Source: Arthrobacter sp. Hiyo8 (lineage in GTDB: Bacteria; Actinomycetota; Actinomycetes; Actinomycetales; Micrococcaceae). From it: a DNA stretch of 64,000 nucleotides. The translations under genes and the position numbers were made by a program. The stretch lies in assembly GCA_001549895.1 (NCBI GenBank), contig AP014719.1:1488001-1552000 (forward strand). The letters run 5' to 3'. Under the pieces are notes generated by a model that saw only the letters and a list, made by a program, of their open reading frames with translations, was not told the origin of the DNA and searched no databases. Shown piece after piece: positions 54,479 to 63,156 of the stretch (positions within the stretch are counted from its first letter, which is position 1; each line of letters opens with the position of its first letter).

Positions 54479-55882
54479 ATGAAAAACGAAACATCCTCCG
54501 TGGCAGCCATCCCGGGAAGCGCTCCTGCCGGATCCAAAGGCGGATCCGGCGACTTTCCCGACGAAGCAGCCATCCAAGGCGGCACATCGATGCCAGCCAA
54601 TAGCCACACAGTCAGCAAAGACACCCGGCGCCGGGTCATCACTGCAAGCTTCATCGGCAATTTCGTCGAATGGTTCGACTACGCCGTCTACGGCTACCTT
54701 GCCGGGATCATCTCGACCGTCTTCTTCCCCGCATCGGACCGGCAGACCGCACTGCTCGCCACGTTTGGCGTCTTCGCCGTCTCCTTCTTTGTCCGTCCAT
54801 TGGGCGGATTCATCTGGGGCCACATCGGTGACCGCCTCGGACGCAAACAAGCGCTCTCCCTCTCGATCGTGCTCATGTCCGTGGCTACGTTCTGCATCGC
54901 CCTCATCCCCGGCTACAACACCATCGGCGTCATGGCCCGGTCCTCCTGCTGCTCGTCCGGGTTGTCCAGGGCTTTTCGGCGGCCGGCGAATACGCAGGTG
55001 CCTCAGCCTTCCTGGTGGAGTACGCGCCGGCCAATCGGCGCGGACTCTATGCCGCCGTCGTACCTGCCAGCACGGCGGCAGGCCTGCTGCTCGGTTCCCT
55101 TCTGGCGGCACTTCTCAGTTCGGTACTGAGCGCCGAGCAGCTCGGCGAATGGGGCTGGCGATTGCCCTTCCTCCTGGCCGCCCCGATGGCCTGATTGGCC
55201 GCTACATCCGTACCAAACTCGAGGACACCCGGCCTTCCGCGAAATGGCCGCGAAGGACACCGCGGTCAAGGCTCCGGCCTTCGCGATGTTCAAGACGTAC
55301 CGCAAGCAGCTGATCATCGCGACGGGCGCGGTGCTGCTCAACGCCGTCGGCTTCTACGTGATCCTCAGCTACATGCCGACGTACCTTTCCGAGGAGCTTC
55401 ATTTCGGCGCAGCCGAATCGTTCCTGGCCACCACCATTGCCCTTCTCAGCTACATCGGATTCATCTTCCTGACGGGTATCGCCTCGGACAGGTTCGGCCG
55501 CAAGCGCATGCTCATCACGGCTTCCGTACTGTTCGTGGTGCTGACCGTTCCGGCGTTCATGCTCCTCGACACCGGCAATTTCCTGGTCATTGTCCTGGTC
55601 CAGATCCTGCTGGGCGCCATGCTCACCCTCAACGACGGCACCCTGCCCAGCTTCCTTGCCGAGCTCTTCCCCACGAGGGTCCGCTACAGCGGCTTCGCCG
55701 TCAGCTTCAATCTCTCCAACGCCCTGTTCGGCGGCACCGCCCCGTTCATGGCAACACTCCTCATCGGCCTGACCCACAACCAGCTGGCCCCCGGCTGGTA
55801 CCTCGTAGCAGCCTCCGTCATTTCCCTCATCGCGGTCCTCTTCGCTGTGGAGACTTCCAAGAAGCCCCTCCAGCAGGACTGA
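54479..55882 (+). CDS. MHS-family MFS transporter, probable creatine uptake
   Basis: About 468 residues with three missing bases (near 54945, 55193 and 55234). Twelve-helix major facilitator of the metabolite:proton symporter type: FIGNFVEWFDYAVYGYLAG in helix 1, motif A GHIGDRLGRKQALSLS, and VVQGFSAAGEYAGASAFLVE. The family includes ProP and dicarboxylate or betaine carriers. The N-terminal 45 residues are hydrophilic and may partly be untranslated: ATG 54479 lacks a strong ribosome site, and 54446 is an upstream alternative. Directly upstream of creatinase (32 bases), so creatine is the likely substrate. Confidence 0.82.
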
Positions 55883-55914
55883 AAACAACCCACCCATTGA
55901 AAGGAACACCACCC

Positions 55915-57170
55915 ATGACCATCACCGAGAATGAAGCCGTAAGCGACGTCGCCAAGCTTGAGCGCCTCAAGGTCCTCAACAACGGAGAGAAAGTCTCCCT
56001 GACGTTCTCCGACACAGAGTTTGAACGACGCCTCGCGAGTCTTCGCCGGATCATGGCCGAGAAGGATCTGGACGCCGTTGTCCTGACCAGCTACCACTCC
56101 ATCAAGTACTACTCCGACTTCCTGTTCACCTACTTCGGCCGTTCCTACGCCATGGTGGTCACGGCCGACGACACCGTCACCGTTACCGCCAACATCGACG
56201 CCGGAATGCCGTGGCGCCGCAGCTACGGGGACAACCTTGTCTACACGGACTGGCGCCGGGACAACTACATCTTCGGTATCCAGGAAGTCCTGCGAACCCG
56301 CGGGATCACCGTCCGCCGCTTGGGTGTCGAGGACGATTCCCTTCCCCTGGACAACCGCAACAAGATCCAGGCCGCCTTCTCCGGGCCACGCTGGTGGACG
56401 TCGCCCAGGCCGCCATGCGCCAGCGCATGATCAAATCGGCCGAAGAGATCGAGGTCATCAAGCACGGCGCCCGGATCGGCGACCTCGGCGGCGAGGCCAT
56501 TCGCAACGCCATCACGGCAGGAATCACCGAGTACGAGGTTGCCCTGATCGGCACCGAAGCCATGGTGCACGAGATCGCCCGGACGTTCCCGGACTCCGAG
56601 ATCCGCGACACCTGGGTGTGGTTCCAGTCCGGCATCAACACGGACGGCGCCCACAACTGGGCCACCACCCGCAAGATCCAGGAACACGACATCCTGTCCC
56701 TGAACTGCTTCCCCATGACCTCGGGCTACTACACGGCCCTGGAGCGCACCCTGTTCTACGGCGAACCCGATGCCCGCTCCCTGGAACTGTGGAACATCAA
56801 CGTGGAGGTCCACAAGCGTGGCCTCGAGCTCATCAAGCCCGGGGCGGTCTGCAAGGACATCGCTGCTGAGCTCAACGAGATCTATGTTTCGCACGGTCTT
56901 CTCGCCAACCGCACCTTCGGCTACGGACACTCGTTCGGGGTCCTCTCGCACTATTACGGCCGTGAAGCCGGACTGGAGCTGCGCGAGGACATCGACACGG
57001 TCCTGGAGCCCGGCATGGTGGTCTCCATGGAGCCGATGATCACCGTCCTCGATGGCCAGCCGGGTGCAGGCGGGTACCGGGAGCACGACATCCTGGTGGT
57101 CGGTGAAGACGGTGCCGAGAACATCACCAAGTTCCCGTTCGGCCCGGAATACAACATCATCGGCGCCTAA
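55915..57170 (+). CDS. Creatinase (creatine amidinohydrolase)
   Basis: About 419 residues with one missing G near 56390. Pita-bread fold. Highly similar by eye to Pseudomonas creatinase over DAGMPWRRSYGDNLVYTDWR, CFPMTSGYYTALERTLFYGE, RTFGYGHSFGVLSHYYGREA and GAENITKFPFGPEYNII, including the catalytic His region. Unlike the related Xaa-Pro peptidases, it lacks most metal ligands. Hydrolyses creatine to sarcosine and urea; sarcosine feeds the sox operon of this window. No creatininase gene is visible, so free creatine rather than creatinine seems to be used. Confidence 0.93.
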
Positions 57171-57184
57171 CCCCCACCTCCCGT

Positions 57185-57263
57185 GGACATGCCCAGCCTT
57201 GCGCCCGAGCAATGGACATATGACTCATATGCTCATTGCTCTCGGCCAAGGCTGGGCATGTCC
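57185..57263. repeat. Long palindrome between creatinase and IclR genes
   Basis: GGACATGCCCAGCCTTG (57185-57201) pairs perfectly with CAAGGCTGGGCATGTCC (57247-57263), and inner arms AGCAATG / CATTGCT add to the stem, for a 79-base cruciform-capable element. Not related to the GTCGTT family; a GGACATGTCC core recurs at 61140-61149. Confidence 0.7.
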
Positions 57264-57282
57264 CCATTAAAAGAGCCATATA

Positions 57283-58116
57283 GTGACCATCATGACCCCA
57301 GCAGAACCGCGTGCAGAACGGCGTGCAACCACCAGCGAAACCCGGCCAACGGCGATTCCAAAGGCGCTTCGGTACTCGAGAATGCCATTGCCGTGCTCCG
57401 CAGCTTCACCGCCGAAGAACCCTTGCTGGGAGTCACCGAGATCGCCGGCAGGATCGGCTTGCACAAGAGCACCGTGTCCCGGATCCTGGCAACCTTCGAA
57501 CAAGAACATCTGGTGGAGCGCGACCCCGAGTCCCGCCGCTTCCGGCTCGGCTTGGGATGATCGCCCTTGCCGGCCCCTCCTTGCCGAACTGGAAGAGCGC
57601 CGCGTGGCCTATCCCGTGCTGCGTGAGCTGAGCGAACGGACAGGCGAGACGAGCGCGCTCATGGTGTGGAACGGGAGCGAATCCATGTGCGTAGAGCAAA
57701 TCGCCAGCCGCCACCAGGTCAAGCACCTCGCTCCGCTGGGTGCCCGCTACAACGAGGCGCTCAGCTCCTCGGTGCAGGTCTTCCTCGCCGCCGAAGACGC
57801 CGACCGTGTCCGCAAGCTCCTCCGCAGCGGCTCCATTACATTGCCCGGTCTCGACGAGGAAGCAATCGAGGCCTACCTGCTTCGGCTGCAGGAGTCCGTG
57901 ACCCGGGGCTGGGCCTTCAATTTCGGCGAAACGTCCATCGAAGAAGTCGGCGTCGCATCGCCCGTCTTTGATCACCGCGGAGACATCGTTGCCTCTGTCC
58001 TGATCCCGGCGCCGAAGTTCCGGGTCTCGCAGGACACGCTCGCCAGCCTCGGCGAGGCATGCCAAGACGCAGCCCGCAAAGTCACCACGCGCCTGGGCGG
58101 CCGCGCCCCGCACTAA
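57283..58116 (+). CDS. IclR-family regulator (creatine locus)
   Basis: About 278 residues with missing bases near 57355 and 57560. Helix-turn-helix ITEIAGRIGLHKSTVSRILA-type segment (VTEIAGRIGLHKSTVSRIL) and an IclR effector domain (SSVQVFLAAEDADRVRKLLR and WAFNFGETSIEEVGVASPVF). Downstream of creatinase on the same strand; likely controls the transporter-creatinase unit through the GTTGC operators at 54264-54456. GTG at 57283 is chosen; ATG at 57292 is close by. Confidence 0.85.
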   Translation: MTIMTPAEPRAERRATTSETRPTAIPKALRYSRMPLPCSAASPPKNPCWESPRSPAGSACTRAPCPGSWQPSNKNIWWSATPSPAASGSAWDDRPCRPLLAELEERRVAYPVLRELSERTGETSALMVWNGSESMCVEQIASRHQVKHLAPLGARYNEALSSSVQVFLAAEDADRVRKLLRSGSITLPGLDEEAIEAYLLRLQESVTRGWAFNFGETSIEEVGVASPVFDHRGDIVASVLIPAPKFRVSQDTLASLGEACQDAARKVTTRLGGRAPH

Positions 58117-58153
58117 CTCCCAAGTAGCTCGCATTTGTTGTCGTTACGAGCCG
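58117..58153. repeat. Dispersed palindromic repeat, half copy C
   Basis: Only the left arm is well conserved: CTCCCAAGTAGCTCGCAT, TTGTTGTCGTTACGAG. The right arm is degraded (CCCAAGCAGTTAG). It fills the gap between two converging genes (stops 58116 and 58168). Confidence 0.55.
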
Positions 58154-58167
58154 CCATACCCAAGCAG

Positions 58168-59300
58168 TTAGCCCGCGACCACGGCGAGCGCTTCCTCGAC
58201 GCTGTCCACCAGGAAGATCCGGCCCTCCATCACCTTCCCGGCAGCAAGGCTCTGCAACATGGGCCACGCGGGATACTTGTGCTCCCAATGATCGCGCCCT
58301 ACGAGCACCATGGGCGTGACGGTTTCCGGGGCGCCGTAGAAGTTCTCGCACGCGTCCTGGAAGATTTCCTGCACGGTGCCGGCTGAGCCCGGAAGGAACA
58401 CGATCCCGCCGTTGCATAACTCCAGCAGGATCGCTTCGCGCACGGAGTTGGCGAAGTACTTGGCGATGTGGGTGGCGAAGAGGTTGGGCGGCTCGTGTCC
58501 GTAGAACCAGGTGGGGATGCCCAGCGACGTCGTTCCGCTCGGATGGTGCCCGACGACGGCGGCCGCCGCCCGCGCCCACGCCGTCACCGAGGGACGGAAA
58601 CCCGGCACCGCCGCGAGCGACTGCAGCGCGGAGGCGAAATCGGCGTCGGGCAGTCCGCTCAAGTAGGCGCCCAAATTGGCGGCTTCCATGGCACCGGGCC
58701 CTCCCCCGGTGGCTACCGTGAAGCCGGACAAGGCCAAGAGCCGGCCCAGGCGCGCCGCATCGTCGAAGTCCTGTGTTCCGCGTTGCGCGACGTGGCCGCC
58801 CATGACTCCCACGATCTTGTTCCCCGCGAAATCCCCGTTGCCCAGGAGCTCGTCCAAGGCGTCCCCGATAGCGTGGTCGTGCAGGGCTGCGGCGAGGGTG
58901 GCGTCCAGGCTGGTCCGTTGCCCGGCATGATGCTCCAGTGGTAGACCTGGGCATCCAAGGTGGCTTCGTATTCCGTGGAGTCAATGTCCTCGTACAGTTC
59001 GGCGGCGCTGTAGAGGCTGCCCCGGTACGGGTTGAACGGCACCCCGCGCAGCTTCGGAAAGATGAGTGCGCCGCGGCTCCGCAGGGAGTCCTCGACGCCG
59101 TCGTCGAAAGTACAGCCCAGGAAGATGGCGCCCTGGGGATCCAGCCGCTGCAGGTCGGCCCGTCGGCCCCGTAAGTCCAGCGACTGGGCGTGCCAACCGT
59201 GCATCGTTGCGGCACCGGAGCTCAGGAGCCTGTCGAAATGGGCCACGCTCTCAATGTCGAGCGTGCGGGGACTGGGAGTCAGTGCGCGCGACGGATTCAT
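58168..59300 (-). CDS. LOG-family Rossmann-fold protein
   Basis: About 378 residues; one base missing near 58925. C-terminal part is a LOG/TIGR00725-type nucleotide-binding domain: IVGVMGGHVAQRG, TVATGGGPGAMEAANLGAYL, and PGSAGTVQEIFQDACENFYG (a variant of PGGxGTxxE, with Ser for the second Gly). An N-terminal extension of about 140 residues (from LDIESVAHFDRLLSSG) is specific to this subgroup. LOG proteins are nucleoside-monophosphate phosphoribohydrolases of cytokinin type; here the substrate is not established. Confidence 0.75.
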
Positions 59301-59363
59301 GGCATCAGCGTAAGCCCGCGGTTCCCGTTGCGCAGGAGTCTCCCGTCCAGTGCATCATGGAGC

Positions 59364-60143
59364 ATGCAGACTTCCGAACAGCAGAGCAGCGTCCGGCCCC
59401 GGATCGGCATTCCCGTCCGCCTCAGCAGCTCCGAAAGCACGGATCCCCGCGTGGGAGAGGCGAATGAACTCTTCGACTTCATCGTCGAACTAGTGCGCGA
59501 CTCCGGTGCCGAGCCTGTACTCCTGGACGCCTCCTTTACCGACGAAGCCGGTCCGCTGGCCGCCGAGCTTCGCTCCCTCAACGGGGTCCTGCTGCCCGGC
59601 GGCGGAGACCTGGATCCGCGACTCTATGGTGAAGAAGCGACTGACGCCTGCTACGACGTCAACCCTGACCAGGATCGCTTGGACTTGGCGGTGGCCCGTG
59701 GATCGCTCGACGCCGGCTTGCCCACCCTCGGAATCTGCCGCGGCCACCAACTCCTCAACGTGGTCTACGGCGGGACGCTCATCCAAGACATGCACCCCTC
59801 ATCGGTCGAGCACAACGGCCTCAGCCCGGCGGAAGGCGAGCTCAGCGCCTGGGCGTGGCACGACGTCGAACTTTCACCGGAATCCAAAGTGGCTGGACTC
59901 TACAACGCACGGGGCTCGGTGCGGATTGCTTCGGGACATCACCAAGCCGTGGCCAGGATAGGCGATGGCTTGGTGGTGACGGCGGTCGCGGAGGACGGGA
60001 CCGTGGAAGCCCTCGAGGATCCGCAGCGCTGGGTGGCATCCGTGCAATGGCATCCCGAGGCCTCGCAGCTGCCCGACGAGGAACGGCTCGCCCCGTTCAA
60101 GGCGTTCGTGGAGGTCTGCAGGACGCTGCGTCCGGTGGGGTGA
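59364..60143 (+). CDS. Class I glutamine amidotransferase-fold hydrolase (PuuD-like)
   Basis: 259 residues, intact peptidase C26 family. GVLLPGGGDLDPRLYGEEAT, nucleophile Cys in GICRGHQLLNVVYGGTLIQD, and the catalytic His/Glu pair in SVQWHPEASQLPDE. Members such as PuuD hydrolyse gamma-glutamyl-GABA in putrescine use. No other puu gene is adjacent, so the substrate is open. ATG at 59364 with GGAG 7 bases ahead. Confidence 0.85.
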   Translation: MQTSEQQSSVRPRIGIPVRLSSSESTDPRVGEANELFDFIVELVRDSGAEPVLLDASFTDEAGPLAAELRSLNGVLLPGGGDLDPRLYGEEATDACYDVNPDQDRLDLAVARGSLDAGLPTLGICRGHQLLNVVYGGTLIQDMHPSSVEHNGLSPAEGELSAWAWHDVELSPESKVAGLYNARGSVRIASGHHQAVARIGDGLVVTAVAEDGTVEALEDPQRWVASVQWHPEASQLPDEERLAPFKAFVEVCRTLRPVG

Positions 60144-60270
60144 TGGAGCGGGACGCCCCCGCTCGCCGGAAACAATTTCCCGCGCCCGTGAACCTGACCG
60201 CTCCGGAATTCGTCTCATCAATGTGGCAAGCACCTTCGCGCCACCGGACACGAGAAGCGGGGAACCAAAC

Positions 60271-60674
60271 ATGAGGAGCAACCCCAAGGCCATGATGGTC
60301 ATCGTTGGAGCGGCAGCCCTGATTGCCGTGAGCGGTTGCGGGGCGTCCGGAACCGGCTACCAGGGCGCATCGTCGAGCCACCTTCCGCCGCGTCGTCGAC
60401 TGCTCCGCCGTCGGGGACCTCGCAATCGCTCACTATCACCATCAAGGACTTCGGTTATCAAGGACCTGTCTCGGTCAGCCCGGGCGCCAAAATCACCGTG
60501 AAGAACGAGGACACGCAGGCCCACACGGTCACCTCGGACGACGGAAAGGCGTTCGACGCCGCCGTCGACGGCGCAGGCGGAACGGTCCAGTTCACGGCGC
60601 CCACCACACCGGGCAGCTACCCCTACCACTGCGCGTACCACTCCAACATGCACGGAACGCTGGTCGTGAAATGA
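60271..60674 (+). CDS. Copper-binding cupredoxin lipoprotein
   Basis: About 134 residues; one base missing near 60372. Lipoprotein signal ending SGC, a Ser/Pro/Ala linker, then a plastocyanin-like domain: SLTITIKDFGYQGPVSVSPG, NEDTQAHTVTSDDG with the first Cu His, and YPYHCAYHSNMHGTLVV with Cys, His and Met ligands. It probably sits on the outer face of the membrane and carries electrons or copper. Ten bases ahead of the membrane protein gene, so likely an operon. Confidence 0.85.
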
Positions 60675-60684
60675 GCACAGCAAA

Positions 60685-61134
60685 ATGAGCACTCGTGAAG
60701 CGGCCCGCCGCAAGCCGGCGAGCCGCAAGCCAATGGACATTCTGTTGAGGCTGCTTGTGGCGGCAGCCCTGGTCGTCGACGCCGTGGTGCATTTCGACCT
60801 TGCCTCCGGTTACCAGTTGGGTGCCCCTGGCGGAATCGGTGAAGGCAATCTGTTCCGCCTTGAGGGCGCGGTCGCAATCCTCGTCGCCCTGTATGTCCTG
60901 GTCCGCGGCAGTCGGCCAGCCTACGCCGCCGCGGTGGTCGTCGCTGGAAGCGCCTTCATTGCGGTCCTCCTCTACCGCTATGTCGACATACCTGCCATCG
61001 GTCCGCTCCCGTCCATGTACGAGCCCGTATGGTTTTTCGAGAAGACCCTTAGCGCAGTCGCCGAGGGACTGGGCGCCGTGCTTGCCGCCGTCGGCTACGT
61101 CCGTCAACGCAGCAGCGCCAGACGCTCGTCCTGA
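60685..61134 (+). CDS. Four-helix membrane protein, unknown function
   Basis: 149 residues. Basic N-terminus, then about four hydrophobic segments (LLVAAALVVDAVVHFDLA, AVAILVALYVLVRGS, AAVVVAGSAFIAVLLYRY, AVAEGLGAVLAAVGYV). A His-Phe-Asp in helix 1 is notable. Linked to the cupredoxin gene; role unknown. Confidence 0.7.
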   Translation: MSTREAARRKPASRKPMDILLRLLVAAALVVDAVVHFDLASGYQLGAPGGIGEGNLFRLEGAVAILVALYVLVRGSRPAYAAAVVVAGSAFIAVLLYRYVDIPAIGPLPSMYEPVWFFEKTLSAVAEGLGAVLAAVGYVRQRSSARRSS

Positions 61135-61139
61135 TGTCT

Positions 61140-61149
61140 GGACATGTCC
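61140..61149. repeat. GGACATGTCC palindrome
   Basis: Perfect 10-base palindrome right after the membrane protein stop. The same half sites recur at 61234-61267 and in the long palindrome at 57185. Confidence 0.4.
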
Positions 61150-61195
61150 CAAACAAGACCCCTGAAACGGCGCAATAAACGCGCCTCCAGCACCC

Positions 61196-61267
61196 TTGAC
61201 CCGCGCAATGCTCCTGCTATCATCAGTAAAGCAGTATGTCCTATCAAGCGAACATGAACGGACATGC
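61196..61267 (+). promoter_or_regulatory. Promoter and inverted repeat of the inositol GntR gene
   Basis: TTGACC (61196-61201), 16-base spacer, TATCAT (61218-61223). Just downstream, GTATGTCC (61234-61241) and GGACATGC (61260-61267) form an inverted repeat, a likely autoregulatory operator of the following GntR gene. Confidence 0.5.
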
Positions 61268-61309
61268 TTGCAACTTCCGGGACGGTCCTGGAATGCGAGG
61301 GAGCATGCA

Positions 61310-62050
61310 ATGGCGAATCAACTTGGCCTCACTATCGACCGTTCTTCCCCTGTGCCCTTGTACCACCAGGTGGTCCAGGGCATCGAGGCCGCCATCCACA
61401 GCGGAGTGCTGGAGCCCGGAAGCCGTTTGGACAACGAGATAGACCTCGCCGCCCAGCTCAACCTGTCCCGGCCCACCATGCGCAAGGCCATGGACGAGCT
61501 CGTCCGCTCGGGCCTGTTGGTCCGCAAGCGCGGCGTCGGCACACAGGTGGTGTCGAGCCAGGTCCGCCGGCCCCTGGAGCTCTCCAGCCTCTACGACGAC
61601 CTGACCAACAACGGCAAGAAGCCCACGACGCAGGTCCTCAGCTTCTCGCACATGGAGGCCGACGCTGCGACGCTGACCGCCCTCCAGCTTCCGGCCGGTT
61701 CCAAGGTGTACCACTTCACCCGTTTGCGCAAAGTGGGCGGCAAGCCCCTGGCGCTCATGGAGAACTGGGTCCGCGACGACATCGCCACCATGGACGAGGC
61801 CATGCTCGCGGAAGAAGGCCTCTACGCCATCCTCCGCCGCGGCGGCGTCAATTTCCGGCTCGCTTCGCAGCGGATCGGCGCCATGATCGCCAATGACTAC
61901 CAGGCACCGCTCTTGGAGGCGGAAGTCGGCTCGGCATTGGTCACCATGGAACGGACCGCCGTCGACGACACCGGACGCATGGTGGAAACCGGCCACCACG
62001 TGTACCGGGCCGATTCCTACAGCTTTGAAATGACACTCGTACAGCGCTAA
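61310..62050 (+). CDS. GntR-family regulator, HutC/UTRA subgroup (inositol genes)
   Basis: 246 residues, intact. Winged helix EPGSRLDNEIDLAAQLNLSR with PTMRKAMDELVRSGLLVRKR, then a UTRA effector domain (VYHFTRLRKVGGKPLALMEN and GRMVETGHHVYRADSYSFEM). ATG at 61310 follows GAGGGAG. Directly upstream of iolB, so probably the repressor of myo-inositol genes, with an inositol-derived intermediate as effector. Confidence 0.85.
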   Translation: MANQLGLTIDRSSPVPLYHQVVQGIEAAIHSGVLEPGSRLDNEIDLAAQLNLSRPTMRKAMDELVRSGLLVRKRGVGTQVVSSQVRRPLELSSLYDDLTNNGKKPTTQVLSFSHMEADAATLTALQLPAGSKVYHFTRLRKVGGKPLALMENWVRDDIATMDEAMLAEEGLYAILRRGGVNFRLASQRIGAMIANDYQAPLLEAEVGSALVTMERTAVDDTGRMVETGHHVYRADSYSFEMTLVQR

Positions 62051-62067
62051 CGCAAGGACACAACTTC

Positions 62068-62959
62068 ATGGCCAACTGGGTCTATCCACTGGGAACCGCC
62101 AACGACGGCGATTGGGACATCTCGCTCGGAACCTCCGATTCCGCGTTGACTGTGGACGGGTGGGCCCACACCGGGCTCAAGGTGGCCACGCTCGCCGCGG
62201 GCGCCGCCGTCGAACTCCCCGCCGCAGCTGAGGAGCGGATCATTGTGCCGCTCAACGGCGCCTTCACGGTGACGGTCGACGACGTCGAGTATCCCCTCGC
62301 GGGGCGGGCGTCGGTTTTCCATGGCCCCAGCGATGTCCTGTATTCCGGCACGAACGCCGCGGTCACCATCAGTTCGCCCGACGGCGGCCGCGTCGCCGTC
62401 GCGACTGCCCCCGCCAAGGCGTCGTACCCACCAGGCTCGTGACCGCGGCGGAAACCCCCGTGGAGCTGCGCGGAGCAGGCAACTGCTCCCGCCAGGTCCA
62501 CAACTTCGGCACTCCCGCCGCCCTTGAGGCCGACCGTTTCATCGTCTGCGAAGTGCTCACGCCCGCAGGCAACTGGTCCTCCTATCCTCCGCACAAGCAT
62601 GACGAGGAAAAGGACGGCGAAACGGAGCTTGAGGAAATCTACTACTTCGAGACCCGCGTGGCTCAAGGCTCGGGTGCACCCGCCGACGCCGATGCAATCG
62701 GCTATCAGCGTGTCTACGCCTCAGATGAACGGCCGATCGATGTGGCCGCGGAGGTTCGCACGGGCGACGTCGTCCTTGTTCCCTACGGGTGGCACGGCCC
62801 CGCCATGGCCGCTCCCGGCTACGACTTGTACTACCTGAACGTCATGGCCGGCCCGGACCTGTGCGGGAATGGCTCATCAGCGACGACCCCCACCACGGGT
62901 GGGTGCGGCAGAGCTGGGACGGACAGGACATCGACCCCCGCCTGCCGTTCGGCGCCTAA
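62068..62959 (+). CDS. iolB: 5-deoxy-glucuronate isomerase
   Basis: About 298 residues with two missing bases (near 62440 and 62862). Bicupin enzyme of myo-inositol breakdown, making 5-dehydro-2-deoxy-gluconate. Metal-binding cupin motif SSYPPHKHDEEKDGETELEE and the later VVLVPYGWHGPAMAAPGYDL are diagnostic, and the end HHGWVRQSWDGQDIDPRLP fits. It is 17 bases behind the GntR gene. Other iol genes (iolC, iolD, iolE) are not in the window. Confidence 0.93.
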
Positions 62960-63086
62960 GGAGCCGCACACCCAATCCCCACCGCCACCCTCGCCTCGCA
63001 AGGCCCGCCGGCTCCCAACCTTCGCAAGCTCAGGCTGGGCCCTCGCCGGCGGGGCCCCACGGCCAGGGAACCCTGGCGGCGTGGGC

Positions 63087-63145
63087 CCAAGCAGTTGTTG
63101 TCGTTCTGGGCCGTCAAAACGACAACAACTGCGAGCTAGTTGGGA
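63087..63145. repeat. Dispersed palindromic repeat, copy D (GTCGTT family)
   Basis: CAGTTGTTGTCGTTCTGG and CAAAACGACAACAACTG pair closely, with the outer right arm CGAGCTAGTTGGG. It lies between iolB and the converging dehydrogenase, 11 bases from the latter's stop. The stretch 62960-63086 shows no gene. Confidence 0.75.
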
Positions 63146-63156
63146 CCTGTAATCGC

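Noticed and set aside
61310..62050. HutC-type regulator as histidine-utilisation repressor
   Set aside because: No hut genes nearby; it is directly upstream of iolB.
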